From positions 62,001-126,000 of the forward strand of contig CAKMYZ010000002.1 in NCBI GenBank assembly GCA_929200255.1: 64,000 bases of DNA, in the 5' to 3' direction. Positions 1 to 8,745 of the stretch are shown here, piece by piece. The DNA comes from an uncultured Alphaproteobacteria bacterium (GTDB lineage: Bacteria; Pseudomonadota; Alphaproteobacteria; Rhodobacterales; Rhodobacteraceae). The stretch's first letter is position 1, and each line of letters opens with the position of its first letter. The notes beneath the pieces were generated by a model that was given only the letters and a program-made list of their open reading frames with translations, ran no database searches and was not told the DNA's origin. Position numbers and translations under genes: made by a program.

Positions 1-244
1 CCTCGGGCACAAGTCCCTGCGGCCCGGTGCGGCCTGCAATTGTTGTGCTGGTGGTAATGTTGACAACCGATGGGCTGATCTGCTCGGCCAGATCGGCGAA
101 TGTTGCTGGGCGCGATTGCGCGGCAGCGGCTGTGATCTGCGCCAGCACCATCGCAACGGCGACAGCGAGGGTCGTCACCAGCGCCATGATCAGATGGCGT
201 GTGCGCGTCTCTTGGTGTTGAATTGCGGTTGCCTTGGCTTTCAC
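1..244 (-). CDS. DegP/Do-type periplasmic serine protease, N-terminal fragment
   Basis: Only the first 81 codons lie in the window; the gene continues past the left edge. The GTG start at 244 is preceded by AAAGGAGA about 7 bases upstream. The product has a basic N-terminus, a hydrophobic segment (about residues 19-36) ending in AAAAQS like a signal peptidase I site, and then TFADLAEQISPSVVNI, the typical opening of mature DegP/DegQ/Do proteases. The catalytic and PDZ domains are not visible. It lies downstream of hflK-hflC, a common arrangement in this family, and would act in periplasmic protein quality control. A hairpin between hflC and this gene suggests its own promoter. Identity rests on the N-terminus and context. 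Confidence 0.75.
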   Translation of the reverse strand, partial: MKAKATAIQHQETRTRHLIMALVTTLAVAVAMVLAQITAAAAQSRPATFADLAEQISPSVVNITTSTTIAGRTGPQGLVPE

Positions 245-403
245 GGGCCAATCTCCTTTGTCATGTCTCGGGGCGGATCAGAGCCGATCCTATCAATTCA
301 TCATGTTCTATGTAGGGCGCAAATTGTGCAACGCAAACTTCTGGCACAAACGCTCAATAGGCCGTGATTGCCTGTGTGAGGTGTGTTTTTCGTGAACTGA
401 AAC

Positions 404-434
404 AAAAAAGGGCCAGCAAAACGCCAGCCCTTTT
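404..434 (-). terminator. Intrinsic terminator after hflC
   Basis: On the minus strand an imperfect hairpin with AAGGGC/GCCCTT outer arms is followed by six T residues. It sits about 20 bases beyond the hflC stop and separates the hflK-hflC unit from the Do protease gene. Confidence 0.65.
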
Positions 435-454
435 CGTATCTTTTCACCGCAAGC

Positions 455-1333
455 CTACTCGCTCGCGGCACCTTGATCGGACTTCAGGTAGTTGAAAAAC
501 TCATTGTCAGGCGACAGAACCATCGTTGAGTTCCCCGGCCGCAGCGACCGTTGGTAAGCGGTCATAGAGCGATAGAATTCAAAGAATTCAGGATCAGCGC
601 CAAAGGCGTTTGCGAAAATCTCGTTCCGCTCAGCGTCGGCCTCACCCTGAATGATCTGGCTTTCACGTTCTGCCTCAGACACCAGCTCGATCACGGTACG
701 GTCGGCTTGCGCTTCAATACGTTGCGCAGCCTCATTACCGCGCGCGATTTCGTCCGCAGCCTCGCGCTCACGCTCGGCTTTCATACGTTCGTAGGTCGCG
801 TTGAGGTTTTCCGGCGGTAAGTCTGTCCGCTTTAGACGCACATCAATGACTTGCAGACCAAGTGATGTTGCCTCTGCGATTGCAGAGTTGCGAATGCGCA
901 GCATGAGCGCTGCACGGTCCGTAGACAGAATATCGTTTGACGAAACAGAACCCAGAACCTCACGTGTTTCAGCGCGCAGGATGCTGTCCAGACGGCGCGC
1001 CGCCGCCTCTTCGCCACCAGAACCCACCGCGCGGCGGAACTGTTCAACGTCTGCAATCCGGTAGCGTGCAAAGGCATCGACAACCAGACGGCGATCATCC
1101 GACGGTGTCACCTCAAGCGGCTCCAAATCACGGCTGAGGATGCGGTCGTCATAACGCACGACTTCCTGGATTAATGGGATTTTGAAGCCCAACCCCGGCT
1201 CTTCCTGCACTCTGACGATCTGACCGAACTGGAGGACCAGCGCCTTTTCGCGTTCGTCCACGATGAAGATCGACGACAGTGCGACAATCACGGCAACCGC
1301 AACTGCCGGCAATAGGAATGCTGACTTACGCAT
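455..1333 (-). CDS. hflC: Protease modulator HflC (SPFH/band 7 membrane protein)
   Basis: The 292-residue product has one N-terminal transmembrane segment (about residues 7-25), then an SPFH/band 7 domain beginning DEREKALVLQFGQI and a charged helical region rich in Arg, Glu and Ala. HflC pairs with HflK in a large periplasm-facing complex that binds and restrains the membrane protease FtsH. The ATG at 1333 overlaps the hflK stop by one base (TAATG), so the two subunits are translationally coupled. Length and order match the family. Confidence 0.95.
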   Translation of the reverse strand: MRKSAFLLPAVAVAVIVALSSIFIVDEREKALVLQFGQIVRVQEEPGLGFKIPLIQEVVRYDDRILSRDLEPLEVTPSDDRRLVVDAFARYRIADVEQFRRAVGSGGEEAAARRLDSILRAETREVLGSVSSNDILSTDRAALMLRIRNSAIAEATSLGLQVIDVRLKRTDLPPENLNATYERMKAEREREAADEIARGNEAAQRIEAQADRTVIELVSEAERESQIIQGEADAERNEIFANAFGADPEFFEFYRSMTAYQRSLRPGNSTMVLSPDNEFFNYLKSDQGAASE

Positions 1334-2481
1334 TAGTTTGACCCTCCGGTTGTATTGCGACGCAGATCGTTCAGCGGCAAATACGGCACAACACCTTGTC
1401 CGCCCCCTTCGCCTTCATCCAGCAGGATGATGTCGACACCGCCCAGCACGCTTTCCATGGTTTCCAGATACAGGCGCTTGCGCGTTACCTCTGGCGCCTT
1501 TTCATACTCGGCCAGAACGGCAGAGAAACGGCTGGCTTCACCGGTCGCCTCGTTGACAACCTGTGCGCGGTAACCTTCAGCCTGCTCGAGAATTTGGGCG
1601 GCCTGGCCACGGGCTTCGGCCACAACACGGTTGGCATAGGCATCCGCCACGTTTTGCACCCGGTCACGTTCCTGTTCCGCATCCTGCACGGCGCGGAAAG
1701 AGGCGATGACGGGTTCTGGCGGATCGGCCTTGTCAAAGTTCACACGGATGATCGTCACACCTGAACCGTAACTATCAAGGGTGGACTGGATCAAATCCGC
1801 CAAACGATCAGCAATCGCGCCACGATCACGGTTCAGGATTGGTGCAAGGTCGGATTGCGAGATAATCTCGCGCATCGCGGACTCTGCCACAGCTTCAATC
1901 GTTTGCGGCGGGTTAGCGAGGTTAAAAAGATACTTTTCTGGATCGTTGATGTTCCAGACAACCTGAAAGTCGATATCGACGATGTTTTCATCACCCGTCA
2001 GCATCAGGCCTGCATCCATCCCTGACCGGCTAGTGCCGATGTCGATGTTGCGTTCTGTTGTGACGGCGATCACTTCACGCGTCACAATCGGCCAAGGGGC
2101 AAAATTCAGACCGGATTCGCCGATTTCCAGGAAATCACCCAGCAACAGTTCAACAGACCGCTCTTCCGGGCGCACAGTGTATAACGATGCAAAAAGCCAA
2201 AGCGCCACGGCACCGAAGATCCCCAGCGCTACCGTACCGCGTGTCAGTTGCGGACCGCTTGGCCCACCACTGCCACCGCCAGAGCGCCGGTTGCCATCGC
2301 CGCCACCGCCCATCAGCACGCGCAGCTGTTCGCGGCCCTTGTTTACCAGATCATCGATCTCGGGGATGTTCGGGCCCTCGTTATCGGGCCTGCGCCCGCC
2401 GCCTGGGCGATTGTCGTCGTCGCCCCCGCCTGATCCGTTATTTCCACCGCCGCCCCAAGGGCCACCGTTATGTCCTGCCAT
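1333..2481 (-). CDS. hflK: FtsH protease activity modulator HflK
   Basis: The product is 382 residues from the ATG at 2481, which has an AGGGA site close upstream; an in-frame ATG at 2541 lacks this and adds a non-conserved leader. A Gly/Asn/Asp-rich cytoplasmic tail (residues 1-80, starting MAGHNGGPWGGGG) is followed by one transmembrane helix (about 83-102) and an SPFH domain opening with VRPEERSVELLLG. HflK assembles with HflC around FtsH. The gene lies downstream of rpiA and gor on the same strand and probably belongs to that unit. Confidence 0.94.
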   Translation of the reverse strand: MAGHNGGPWGGGGNNGSGGGDDDNRPGGGRRPDNEGPNIPEIDDLVNKGREQLRVLMGGGGDGNRRSGGGSGGPSGPQLTRGTVALGIFGAVALWLFASLYTVRPEERSVELLLGDFLEIGESGLNFAPWPIVTREVIAVTTERNIDIGTSRSGMDAGLMLTGDENIVDIDFQVVWNINDPEKYLFNLANPPQTIEAVAESAMREIISQSDLAPILNRDRGAIADRLADLIQSTLDSYGSGVTIIRVNFDKADPPEPVIASFRAVQDAEQERDRVQNVADAYANRVVAEARGQAAQILEQAEGYRAQVVNEATGEASRFSAVLAEYEKAPEVTRKRLYLETMESVLGGVDIILLDEGEGGGQGVVPYLPLNDLRRNTTGGSN

Positions 2482-2562
2482 CGTTTCCCTATGCTTCCTT
2501 TTCATCGGTGCGCAGATCATGCCCGCGCCTTGCAATGCCATGTGTGGCTAATTGGTGCAAAT

Positions 2563-3930
2563 TCAAGCGGTCCGCACCGGCTCCTTCATTGTCACCAGTT
2601 CTTCCGCCATGGTCGGGTGAACCGCCACTGTGCGGTCGAAATCCTCTTTTGTTGCGCCCATTTTGACGGCGATCCCCGCCAACTGGATCATCTCGCCCGC
2701 ATGGTCTGCGACGATATGGCAGCCTAGTACCTTGCGGGTCGCGACGCTGACCACCAGTTTCATCAGGACACGATCATCGCGGCCTGCAAACGCATGGTTC
2801 ATTGGTTTGAACGCGGTGCTGTAAATCTCAACCGGTTCTTGCGCGCGGGCGTCTTCCTCGGACAAGCCAACAGTGCCCATTTCGGGTTGAGTAAAGATCG
2901 CCGATGGGATCAACGCATGGTCTACAGGCGTCGGATTGCCCTTAAAGACGGTCTCAACAAAGGCCATACCTTCGCGAATGGCCACGGGCGTCAACTGCAC
3001 GCGGTTGGTCACGTCTCCGATGGCATAAATCGAGGGCACAGCGGTTTGGCTATATTCATCCACCACAACCTCGCCCTGACGGCCCACTTCGACGCCGGCG
3101 GCTTGCAGGCCCATGTCGCCAGTATTGGGCGCACGCCCGGTGGCAAACATCACTTGGTCGTAAACCGCTTCCTGACCATTGGAGTCTTTGACCCAAATGC
3201 CTTTGTGGTCGCCATCAGTGGCCGCGCGCATGTCCACGACATTCGTGCCAAGTTGCAGATCAACACCCTTGGCGCGCATACCTTCGGCCACCAGGCCGCG
3301 TGCTTCATCGTCAAAGCCGCGCAGGATTTGCGCCCCCCGATAGAATTGCGTCACCTTCACGCCCAAACCTTTCAGGATGCAAGCAAATTCAGATGCAATA
3401 TATCCACCGCCGACAATCAGGATATTCTTAGGCATTTCATCCAGCAGGAAGATCTCATTCGACGTGATCCCCAGCTCTGCACCCGGAATTTCCGGCAAAA
3501 CAGGTCGCCCACCGGTCGCGACCAGAATATGCTTTGCTGTCACGTCCTTGCCGTTCGACAATGCGACCGTATGGGGGTCTTTGACAGTCGCGCGCGCATC
3601 GAAAATCGCTACATCCGAGCCATCCAGCAGCTTACGATAGATGCCTTCCAGGCGGCTTAGCTCTGCATGCAGTTTGTCGCGAAAGCGCAGCCAATTGAAG
3701 TCACCCTCTTGCAGGTCCCAGCCATAGGCGCGGGCATCATCAAACATTTCAGAATAGCCAGAGGCGAACACCATGAGTTTTTTGGGGACGCAGCCGCGGA
3801 TCACACAGGTGCCACCCATGCGGAACTCTTCAGCCAAAGCAACCTTGGCCCCGGTTGCCGCAGCAACCCGCGCCGCACGCACCCCGCCTGAGCCACCGCC
3901 TATCACAAAAAGGTCATAGTCAAAAGTCAT
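2563..3930 (-). CDS. gor: Glutathione-disulfide reductase
   Basis: This 455-residue FAD/NADPH flavoprotein reduces oxidised glutathione in the cytoplasm. An FAD-binding GGGSGG motif lies at residues 11-16, the redox-active pair is Cys42/Cys47 in GGTCVIRGCVPKK, a second dinucleotide motif (GGGYIA) is central, ATGRAPN and IGDVT signatures follow, and the C-terminal dimer interface carries HPTMAEE with the active-site His. The length is typical. It sits 42 bases after rpiA, so NADPH use and a pentose-phosphate enzyme are co-transcribed. No defects were seen. Confidence 0.96.
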   Translation of the reverse strand: MTFDYDLFVIGGGSGGVRAARVAAATGAKVALAEEFRMGGTCVIRGCVPKKLMVFASGYSEMFDDARAYGWDLQEGDFNWLRFRDKLHAELSRLEGIYRKLLDGSDVAIFDARATVKDPHTVALSNGKDVTAKHILVATGGRPVLPEIPGAELGITSNEIFLLDEMPKNILIVGGGYIASEFACILKGLGVKVTQFYRGAQILRGFDDEARGLVAEGMRAKGVDLQLGTNVVDMRAATDGDHKGIWVKDSNGQEAVYDQVMFATGRAPNTGDMGLQAAGVEVGRQGEVVVDEYSQTAVPSIYAIGDVTNRVQLTPVAIREGMAFVETVFKGNPTPVDHALIPSAIFTQPEMGTVGLSEEDARAQEPVEIYSTAFKPMNHAFAGRDDRVLMKLVVSVATRKVLGCHIVADHAGEMIQLAGIAVKMGATKEDFDRTVAVHPTMAEELVTMKEPVRTA

Positions 3931-3972
3931 CGGGCGGGCTCCATTTAGATTTAGATCTGTTAGAGGAAACGA

Positions 3973-4761
3973 TCAATTTGCTATATCAGCGAAGATGTTA
4001 TCATCGTCACGCACATCGAAACGCACAACCTCTGACGTGTCATTGGTGATGTCGCGAATGGTCACCTTGCCGTCACCATGACCTACGATGACCACATCGC
4101 AAACATCAATGAACAAACCATTTTCGACAACGCCGGGGATCTGATTGATGATCAGGCTCAGCTGGCGCGGGTCACCAATGCGCTTGAGATGCAGATCAAC
4201 GATGAAATTGCCTTCGTCGGTGACAAAAGGTGCGTCACCGGCCATGCGCTGCGCGATATCCCGGCCCAGCACATCCATCCCGATCAGTGTTTCTTCGATC
4301 AAACCTTGTGTAACGGGCAAACCGAATGGCACGACCTCGATCGGCAACGGGAAGGCACCCAGCGTATCGACCTTTTTGCTAGCGTCAGCGATGACGATCA
4401 TCCTGTCGCTTGCGGTTGCTACGATTTTCTCGCGCAGATGCGCACCGCCGCCGCCTTTGATCAGCGTCAGCTCATCATCATATTCATCGGTGCCATCAAT
4501 CGTGACGTCCAGCCACCTGGCCTCGTCCAGTGTGACCACATCTATGCCAACTTCACGCGCCAGTTTCGCCGTGCGATCAGAGGTCGGCACACCTTTGATC
4601 TTGAGCCCTTCCTCGCGCACCATCTCGCCCAGAAACTGCACCAGCCAGGCGGCCGTTGATCCGGTACCCAGCCCGACCTTCATCCCGCTTTCGACGTACT
4701 CCGTCGCTTGTTTAGCCGCAATAAATTTTGCGGTGTCGATAGGGGATAATTCGCTACTCAT
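3973..4761 (-). CDS. rpiA: Ribose-5-phosphate isomerase A
   Basis: RpiA interconverts ribose-5-phosphate and ribulose-5-phosphate in the pentose phosphate pathway. The 262-residue product shows GLGTGSTA (phosphate loop), DGTDEYD with the catalytic Asp region, and KGGGGAHLREK, all diagnostic. The ATG at 4761 has GGAG upstream; an in-frame start at 4845 would add 28 residues unlike the family. It is probably the first gene of rpiA-gor-hflK-hflC and is divergent from the glutathione S-transferase gene. Confidence 0.95.
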   Translation of the reverse strand: MSSELSPIDTAKFIAAKQATEYVESGMKVGLGTGSTAAWLVQFLGEMVREEGLKIKGVPTSDRTAKLAREVGIDVVTLDEARWLDVTIDGTDEYDDELTLIKGGGGAHLREKIVATASDRMIVIADASKKVDTLGAFPLPIEVVPFGLPVTQGLIEETLIGMDVLGRDIAQRMAGDAPFVTDEGNFIVDLHLKRIGDPRQLSLIINQIPGVVENGLFIDVCDVVIVGHGDGKVTIRDITNDTSEVVRFDVRDDDNIFADIAN

Positions 4762-4925
4762 GGGGCCCACTCCAGCAAAGACTTCAGCCGGGTTATAAGC
4801 AAGATTGCAGCGGGGCGCGAGTACAGAATCTGCACAAACAAACAAGTGCCCGATCTGAGCGCCTTTTTAGGGGGAAAGGTCGGATTTGCAGCGACGGCAG
4901 GGGCCCAATCGGTTAGCGTCCGCGC

Positions 4926-5612
4926 ATGACTGCCCCGCTACGCCTTCACTATGCCCCTGACAATGCCTCGCTTTGCGTGCGACTGGCCTTGACCGAGCTT
5001 GCCCTGCCTTATGAAACGGTACTGGTTGATCGCGCAGCGCAGGGCCAAAAATCGGCCGCGTTTCTGCGGCTGAACCCGAACGGATTGATCCCGGTGCTGG
5101 AAACGCCCCACGGTCCGATGTTCGAAACGGCTGCGATCATATTGTGGCTGGCCGAGCAGAAGGGCAATCTGATGCCCCCGCCAAATACCCCCAAAAGGCA
5201 AAACGCATTGCAATGGATGATCTGGCTGGCCAACACCCTGCATCCAACGCTGCGGATGATTTTTTACCCTGATCAATACACTGGCTGTGACGGCACGGCA
5301 CTGCGTCCGAGCGCAGCCGGGCGGCTGATAGCCCATCTTGATGTGCTTGCAGCAAGTCAAACAGCGCCGTGGCTCGACCATGATGCGCCCAGTGCGCCGG
5401 GTTGTTATCTGGGCCCGATGCTGCGATGGGCGGCCCTATATGGTGGCGGCAACACATGGTTTGACCTGCAACGATGGCCGCGCCTGCATGCCTTTGCCCA
5501 GCGCACCGAACAACGTGCGGCCACTATTGCCGTGGCACGTGCCGAAGGGTTAGGCCCAACACCGTTTTCCGCCCCATCGCCTTGCGATCCACCTGAAGGG
5601 AGTGCGCTTTAG
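4926..5612 (+). CDS. Glutathione S-transferase family protein
   Basis: The 228-residue product has an N-terminal thioredoxin-fold domain (about residues 5-80: LHYAPDNASLCVRLAL, then NPNGLIPVLETP with the cis-Pro and ETAAIILWLAEQ contacting glutathione) and an all-helical C-terminal domain. No Tyr is placed as in alpha/mu classes; Ser or Cys in DNASLC could fill that role, as in bacterial beta-like enzymes. The substrate is unknown. The stop lies two bases before the sdaA start, so the two are probably co-transcribed and coupled. Divergent rpiA and nearby gor suggest a redox neighbourhood. Confidence 0.85.
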   Translation: MTAPLRLHYAPDNASLCVRLALTELALPYETVLVDRAAQGQKSAAFLRLNPNGLIPVLETPHGPMFETAAIILWLAEQKGNLMPPPNTPKRQNALQWMIWLANTLHPTLRMIFYPDQYTGCDGTALRPSAAGRLIAHLDVLAASQTAPWLDHDAPSAPGCYLGPMLRWAALYGGGNTWFDLQRWPRLHAFAQRTEQRAATIAVARAEGLGPTPFSAPSPCDPPEGSAL

Positions 5613-5613
5613 C

Positions 5614-6987
5614 ATGTTCTTATCCGTCTTCGATATGTTCAAAGTGGGTGTCGGCCCATCGTCGTCCCATACCATCGGGCCGATGGTTGCCGCCGCCCGG
5701 TTTCTTGACTACCTGCGCGCACAGCCATTCTCTGTTGCCGGTGTGCAGGCCTCGTTGCACGGCAGTCTTGCGTTTACCGGTGTGGGCCATGCCACAGATC
5801 GTGCCGTTATTCTTGGGCTGGCCGGGTTTCAGGCTGACGACTATGACGCGGCCAAGGCTGAAGCCGAACTGGATCGCATTCGGACGGAACGGACGGTGAT
5901 GCCAGAGGGGCTCGGCACGCTGAAGTTCCACCCCAAAGACGATGTGATCTTTGATTACGGCCCACCCCTGCCCGGCCACGCCAATGGGCTGATCCTGCGC
6001 GGCACTGATGGGCAGGGTGATGTCATTACGCAAGTCACCTATTATTCCATCGGCGGGGGGTTCGTCCTGACCGATGCCGAACTGGCCGCCGGCAAGGACA
6101 GCGACACAGGCGCGCCTGTGCCCTATCCGTTTCACAGCGGTCAGGAAATGCTGGATATGGCGGAACGGTCCGGCAAATCCATTGCCGAGATGAAGCGCGC
6201 CAATGAATTGTCACGGATGCCCGGCGCTGACCTTGACGCTGGCCTCGCCCGAATCTGGGAGGTCATGAACAATTGTATCACGCGCGGACTAGAAACTGAC
6301 GGCATTCTGCCCGGTGGCCTACAGGTGCGCCGCCGTGCCAAGAGCATCTATGATGCGCTTTTGGCCGAACGCGGCATGAACCTGACAGCACCGCATACCA
6401 TCAACGATTACATGTCGACCTATGCGATGGCCGTAAATGAAGAGAATGCAGCAGGTGGGCAGGTTGTGACAGCACCTACAAACGGTGCCGCGGGTGTTGT
6501 CCCGGCAACCATCCGCTACTGGCTGGATCATGTACCGGGCGCGACGGTGGCACGAGTGCCAGAGTTCTTGCTGACAGCAGCGGCGATTGGCGGGTTGATC
6601 AAGTTCAATGCCTCGATCTCGGGGGCGGAATGTGGTTGTCAGGCGGAAGTGGGCAGCGCATCTGCGATGGCCGCAGGCGGCCTGGCGGCCGTTCTTGGTG
6701 GCACCACAGAGCAGATCGAAAATGCCGCAGAAATCGCGTTAGAGCACCATCTGGGCATGACCTGCGACCCGGTCAAAGGGTTGGTGCAAGTCCCTTGTAT
6801 TGAACGTAATGGCCTCGGTGCGATCAAGGCTGTTTCAGCCGCGTCACTGGCGTTGCGCGGCGATGGCAAGCATCTGGTTGCCTTGGATGTGGCCATTGAA
6901 ACGATGCGCCAGACCGGCGCAGACATGAGTGAGAAATACAAGGAAACCGCCTTGGGTGGTTTGGCTGTGAACGTGCCGAACTGTTGA
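5614..6987 (+). CDS. sdaA: L-serine ammonia-lyase (iron-sulfur dependent)
   Basis: This single-chain L-serine dehydratase (457 residues) deaminates serine to pyruvate. It begins [20 protein letters not shown], the standard start of the family, so the ATG at 5614 is preferred over a start 12 bases upstream; GAAGGGAG precedes it. The catalytic domain carries cysteines in [14 protein letters not shown] and [14 protein letters not shown], consistent with [4Fe-4S] ligands. It follows the glutathione S-transferase gene almost without a gap. Confidence 0.95.
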   Translation: MFLSVFDMFKVGVGPSSSHTIGPMVAAARFLDYLRAQPFSVAGVQASLHGSLAFTGVGHATDRAVILGLAGFQADDYDAAKAEAELDRIRTERTVMPEGLGTLKFHPKDDVIFDYGPPLPGHANGLILRGTDGQGDVITQVTYYSIGGGFVLTDAELAAGKDSDTGAPVPYPFHSGQEMLDMAERSGKSIAEMKRANELSRMPGADLDAGLARIWEVMNNCITRGLETDGILPGGLQVRRRAKSIYDALLAERGMNLTAPHTINDYMSTYAMAVNEENAAGGQVVTAPTNGAAGVVPATIRYWLDHVPGATVARVPEFLLTAAAIGGLIKFNASISGAECGCQAEVGSASAMAAGGLAAVLGGTTEQIENAAEIALEHHLGMTCDPVKGLVQVPCIERNGLGAIKAVSAASLALRGDGKHLVALDVAIETMRQTGADMSEKYKETALGGLAVNVPNC

Positions 6988-7088
6988 TAGCCTTGGGTGA
7001 TCGGCAGACCAGAGGAATTTTCGAGAGAGATAGTGAGACGAGCCACGCGCCAATTGCGGGGCATCGTTGTGGCGGCTAGGGTGTGGCC

Positions 7089-8000
7089 ATGAATACAGAT
7101 CGTCCTTTCGTTGGGGTCATGCTGATGCTGGCCTTTTGTGTGCTTGCGCCCTTGGCCGACAGCATCGCGAAACTGCTGGGTGGCAGTGTCGCGCTGGGGC
7201 TTTTGCTAAGTGTCCGCTTTGGTATTCAGGCTGTGATCCTTGTGCCCATTGTTGCTCTGAGCGGTGCAGGGTTTCGCCTGCCGCCGGGCCTTCTGATGTG
7301 GACCCTTTTGCGCACGCTCCTGCATATTGCGGGCATCGGGTTGATGTTCAGCGCGCTGCGTTACCTGCCGCTTGCAGATGCTTTGGCAATCGCCTTCGTG
7401 ATGCCTTTTATCATGTTGATTTTAGGACATTTTGTGATGGGCGAAGAGGTTGGCATTCACCGGATGCTGGCCTGCGCTGTCGGTTTTATCGGTACGTTGC
7501 TGGTGATCCAACCCAACTTTGTCGCCGTCGGCGCGCCCGCCTTGCTGCCTTTGGGTGTGGCGGTGATCTTTGCACTGTTCATGCTGGTGACACGCAAGAT
7601 TGCGCGCGCATTGGACCCGATCAAATTGCAAGCGATCAGCGGGATGCAGGCGACAGTCTTGCTTGTTGTCGTTGTAATGCTGCGCCCCGATCTGGCAGGA
7701 TCGGCACCCCTCGTGCTGGCAGCATCTTCGCTATGGCTTCTCGCAGCATTGGGTCTGCTTGGCACGATGGCCCATCTTTTTATGACATGGAGCCTGCGTT
7801 TCGCCCCTGCCTCGACCCTCGCACCGATGCAATATCTGGAAATCCCGTTTGGCACAGCAATTGGCTGGCTTATCTTTGCCGACCTGCCCAATGGGCTGGC
7901 GGCCATCGGCATCTGCATCACGGTGGCGGCTGGGCTTTACATCATCCTGCGCGAGCGGCGGCTTGCAAAGCAGCCTGAAGATGCTCCTGCGGCAGCGTGA
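7089..8000 (+). CDS. EamA/DMT-family membrane transporter
   Basis: About 303 residues with ten hydrophobic segments arranged as two EamA repeats, the usual size for drug/metabolite exporters of the inner membrane. The substrate cannot be read from sequence. ATG 7089 has AGGG seven bases upstream; GTG 7083 is an alternative. The last 59 bases overlap the convergent thiamine pyrophosphokinase gene, an unusually long tail-to-tail overlap between two intact genes. Confidence 0.85.
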   Translation: MNTDRPFVGVMLMLAFCVLAPLADSIAKLLGGSVALGLLLSVRFGIQAVILVPIVALSGAGFRLPPGLLMWTLLRTLLHIAGIGLMFSALRYLPLADALAIAFVMPFIMLILGHFVMGEEVGIHRMLACAVGFIGTLLVIQPNFVAVGAPALLPLGVAVIFALFMLVTRKIARALDPIKLQAISGMQATVLLVVVVMLRPDLAGSAPLVLAASSLWLLAALGLLGTMAHLFMTWSLRFAPASTLAPMQYLEIPFGTAIGWLIFADLPNGLAAIGICITVAAGLYIILRERRLAKQPEDAPAAA

Positions 8001-8610
8001 TCACCACTGGGCCATCGGTGGTGATTGCGATGTTCTCTTCGCTGGCTGCATTGGATGGGCTCGTAAATCCAACCGGTGTCATCACCTGATCGGTAAAGGG
8101 CCATTGCACACCCTGTGCAGAGACTGTTGCCACCCCCAATGGCATAATTGACACGCGCGTACCGACGGGCAGGACAAGGTGTGTCGTACCCCGAGAGGCC
8201 AGAAAACTCGCATCATCCCCATCAGCCAGGACAATTGTGCGGTCCACGAATCTGGCCATGACGTTGAGCACCGAAAGCGTGTGATCCATGCGTCCGCCAG
8301 TAAAACCCAAACAAATAAACATCGGGGCCCTGACCCGCTGCAACACCTTCTCAAAATCCGTGGTCAATGGGTCGTCCACCGGATGCAACAGGTCGGCAAA
8401 TGTGGCACGCGCATGGCTGGACAGGCTATCAAGATCGCCAATCACCGCAACAGGTGTCAGGCCTGCACCCAGCAGATGATCCGCGCCACCATCAGCGCCG
8501 ATAAACCCTCCTACCAAGGGCAAAACCGCCGAAATCGATTTTTTTGCGACAGAGGCTCCCCCTATGAGGCAGACTGGTTTAGATGTAGAAACAATGGGTT
8601 CAAAGGACAC
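7942..8610 (-). CDS. thiN: Thiamine pyrophosphokinase
   Basis: This enzyme converts thiamine plus ATP to thiamine diphosphate. The product (about 222 residues) shows GADGGADHLL, VIGDLDS, DDPLTTDFEKVLQ and GFTGGRMDHTLS, matching the TPK catalytic domain, followed by a C-terminal beta-rich thiamine-binding region. I prefer GTG 8610, which has GAGGT about seven bases upstream; GTG 8619 would add three residues. No thi biosynthetic genes are adjacent. The 3' end overlaps the EamA gene. Confidence 0.9.
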   Translation of the reverse strand: MSFEPIVSTSKPVCLIGGASVAKKSISAVLPLVGGFIGADGGADHLLGAGLTPVAVIGDLDSLSSHARATFADLLHPVDDPLTTDFEKVLQRVRAPMFICLGFTGGRMDHTLSVLNVMARFVDRTIVLADGDDASFLASRGTTHLVLPVGTRVSIMPLGVATVSAQGVQWPFTDQVMTPVGFTSPSNAASEENIAITTDGPVVITLPQEHLQAALQAAARAG

Positions 8611-8667
8611 GGATTGCACCTCAATTCACAAACATTCCCCAAAAGGGTCACAAAATGAGCCTGAATG

Positions 8668-8695
8668 GAACGTGTTGCTGTTCTTGACTAAGAAC
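8668..8695. promoter_or_regulatory. Alternating GAAC/GTTC array, possible operator
   Basis: In the gap between thiN and the divergent acidic-protein gene, GAAC, GTTC and GAAC are spaced by exactly eight bases each, a 12-base period. It resembles but does not match the alphaproteobacterial LexA spacing (seven bases). It may be a regulator site or coincidence. Confidence 0.25.
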
Positions 8696-8745
8696 GAATG
8701 TCTGTCCAGCAGGTGACTGCTGATTAACTGGGAAAGCGAATACGC

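Noticed and set aside
8668..8695. LexA (SOS) box
   Set aside because: Half-site spacing is eight bases, not the seven expected for this group, so it is listed only as an unassigned array.
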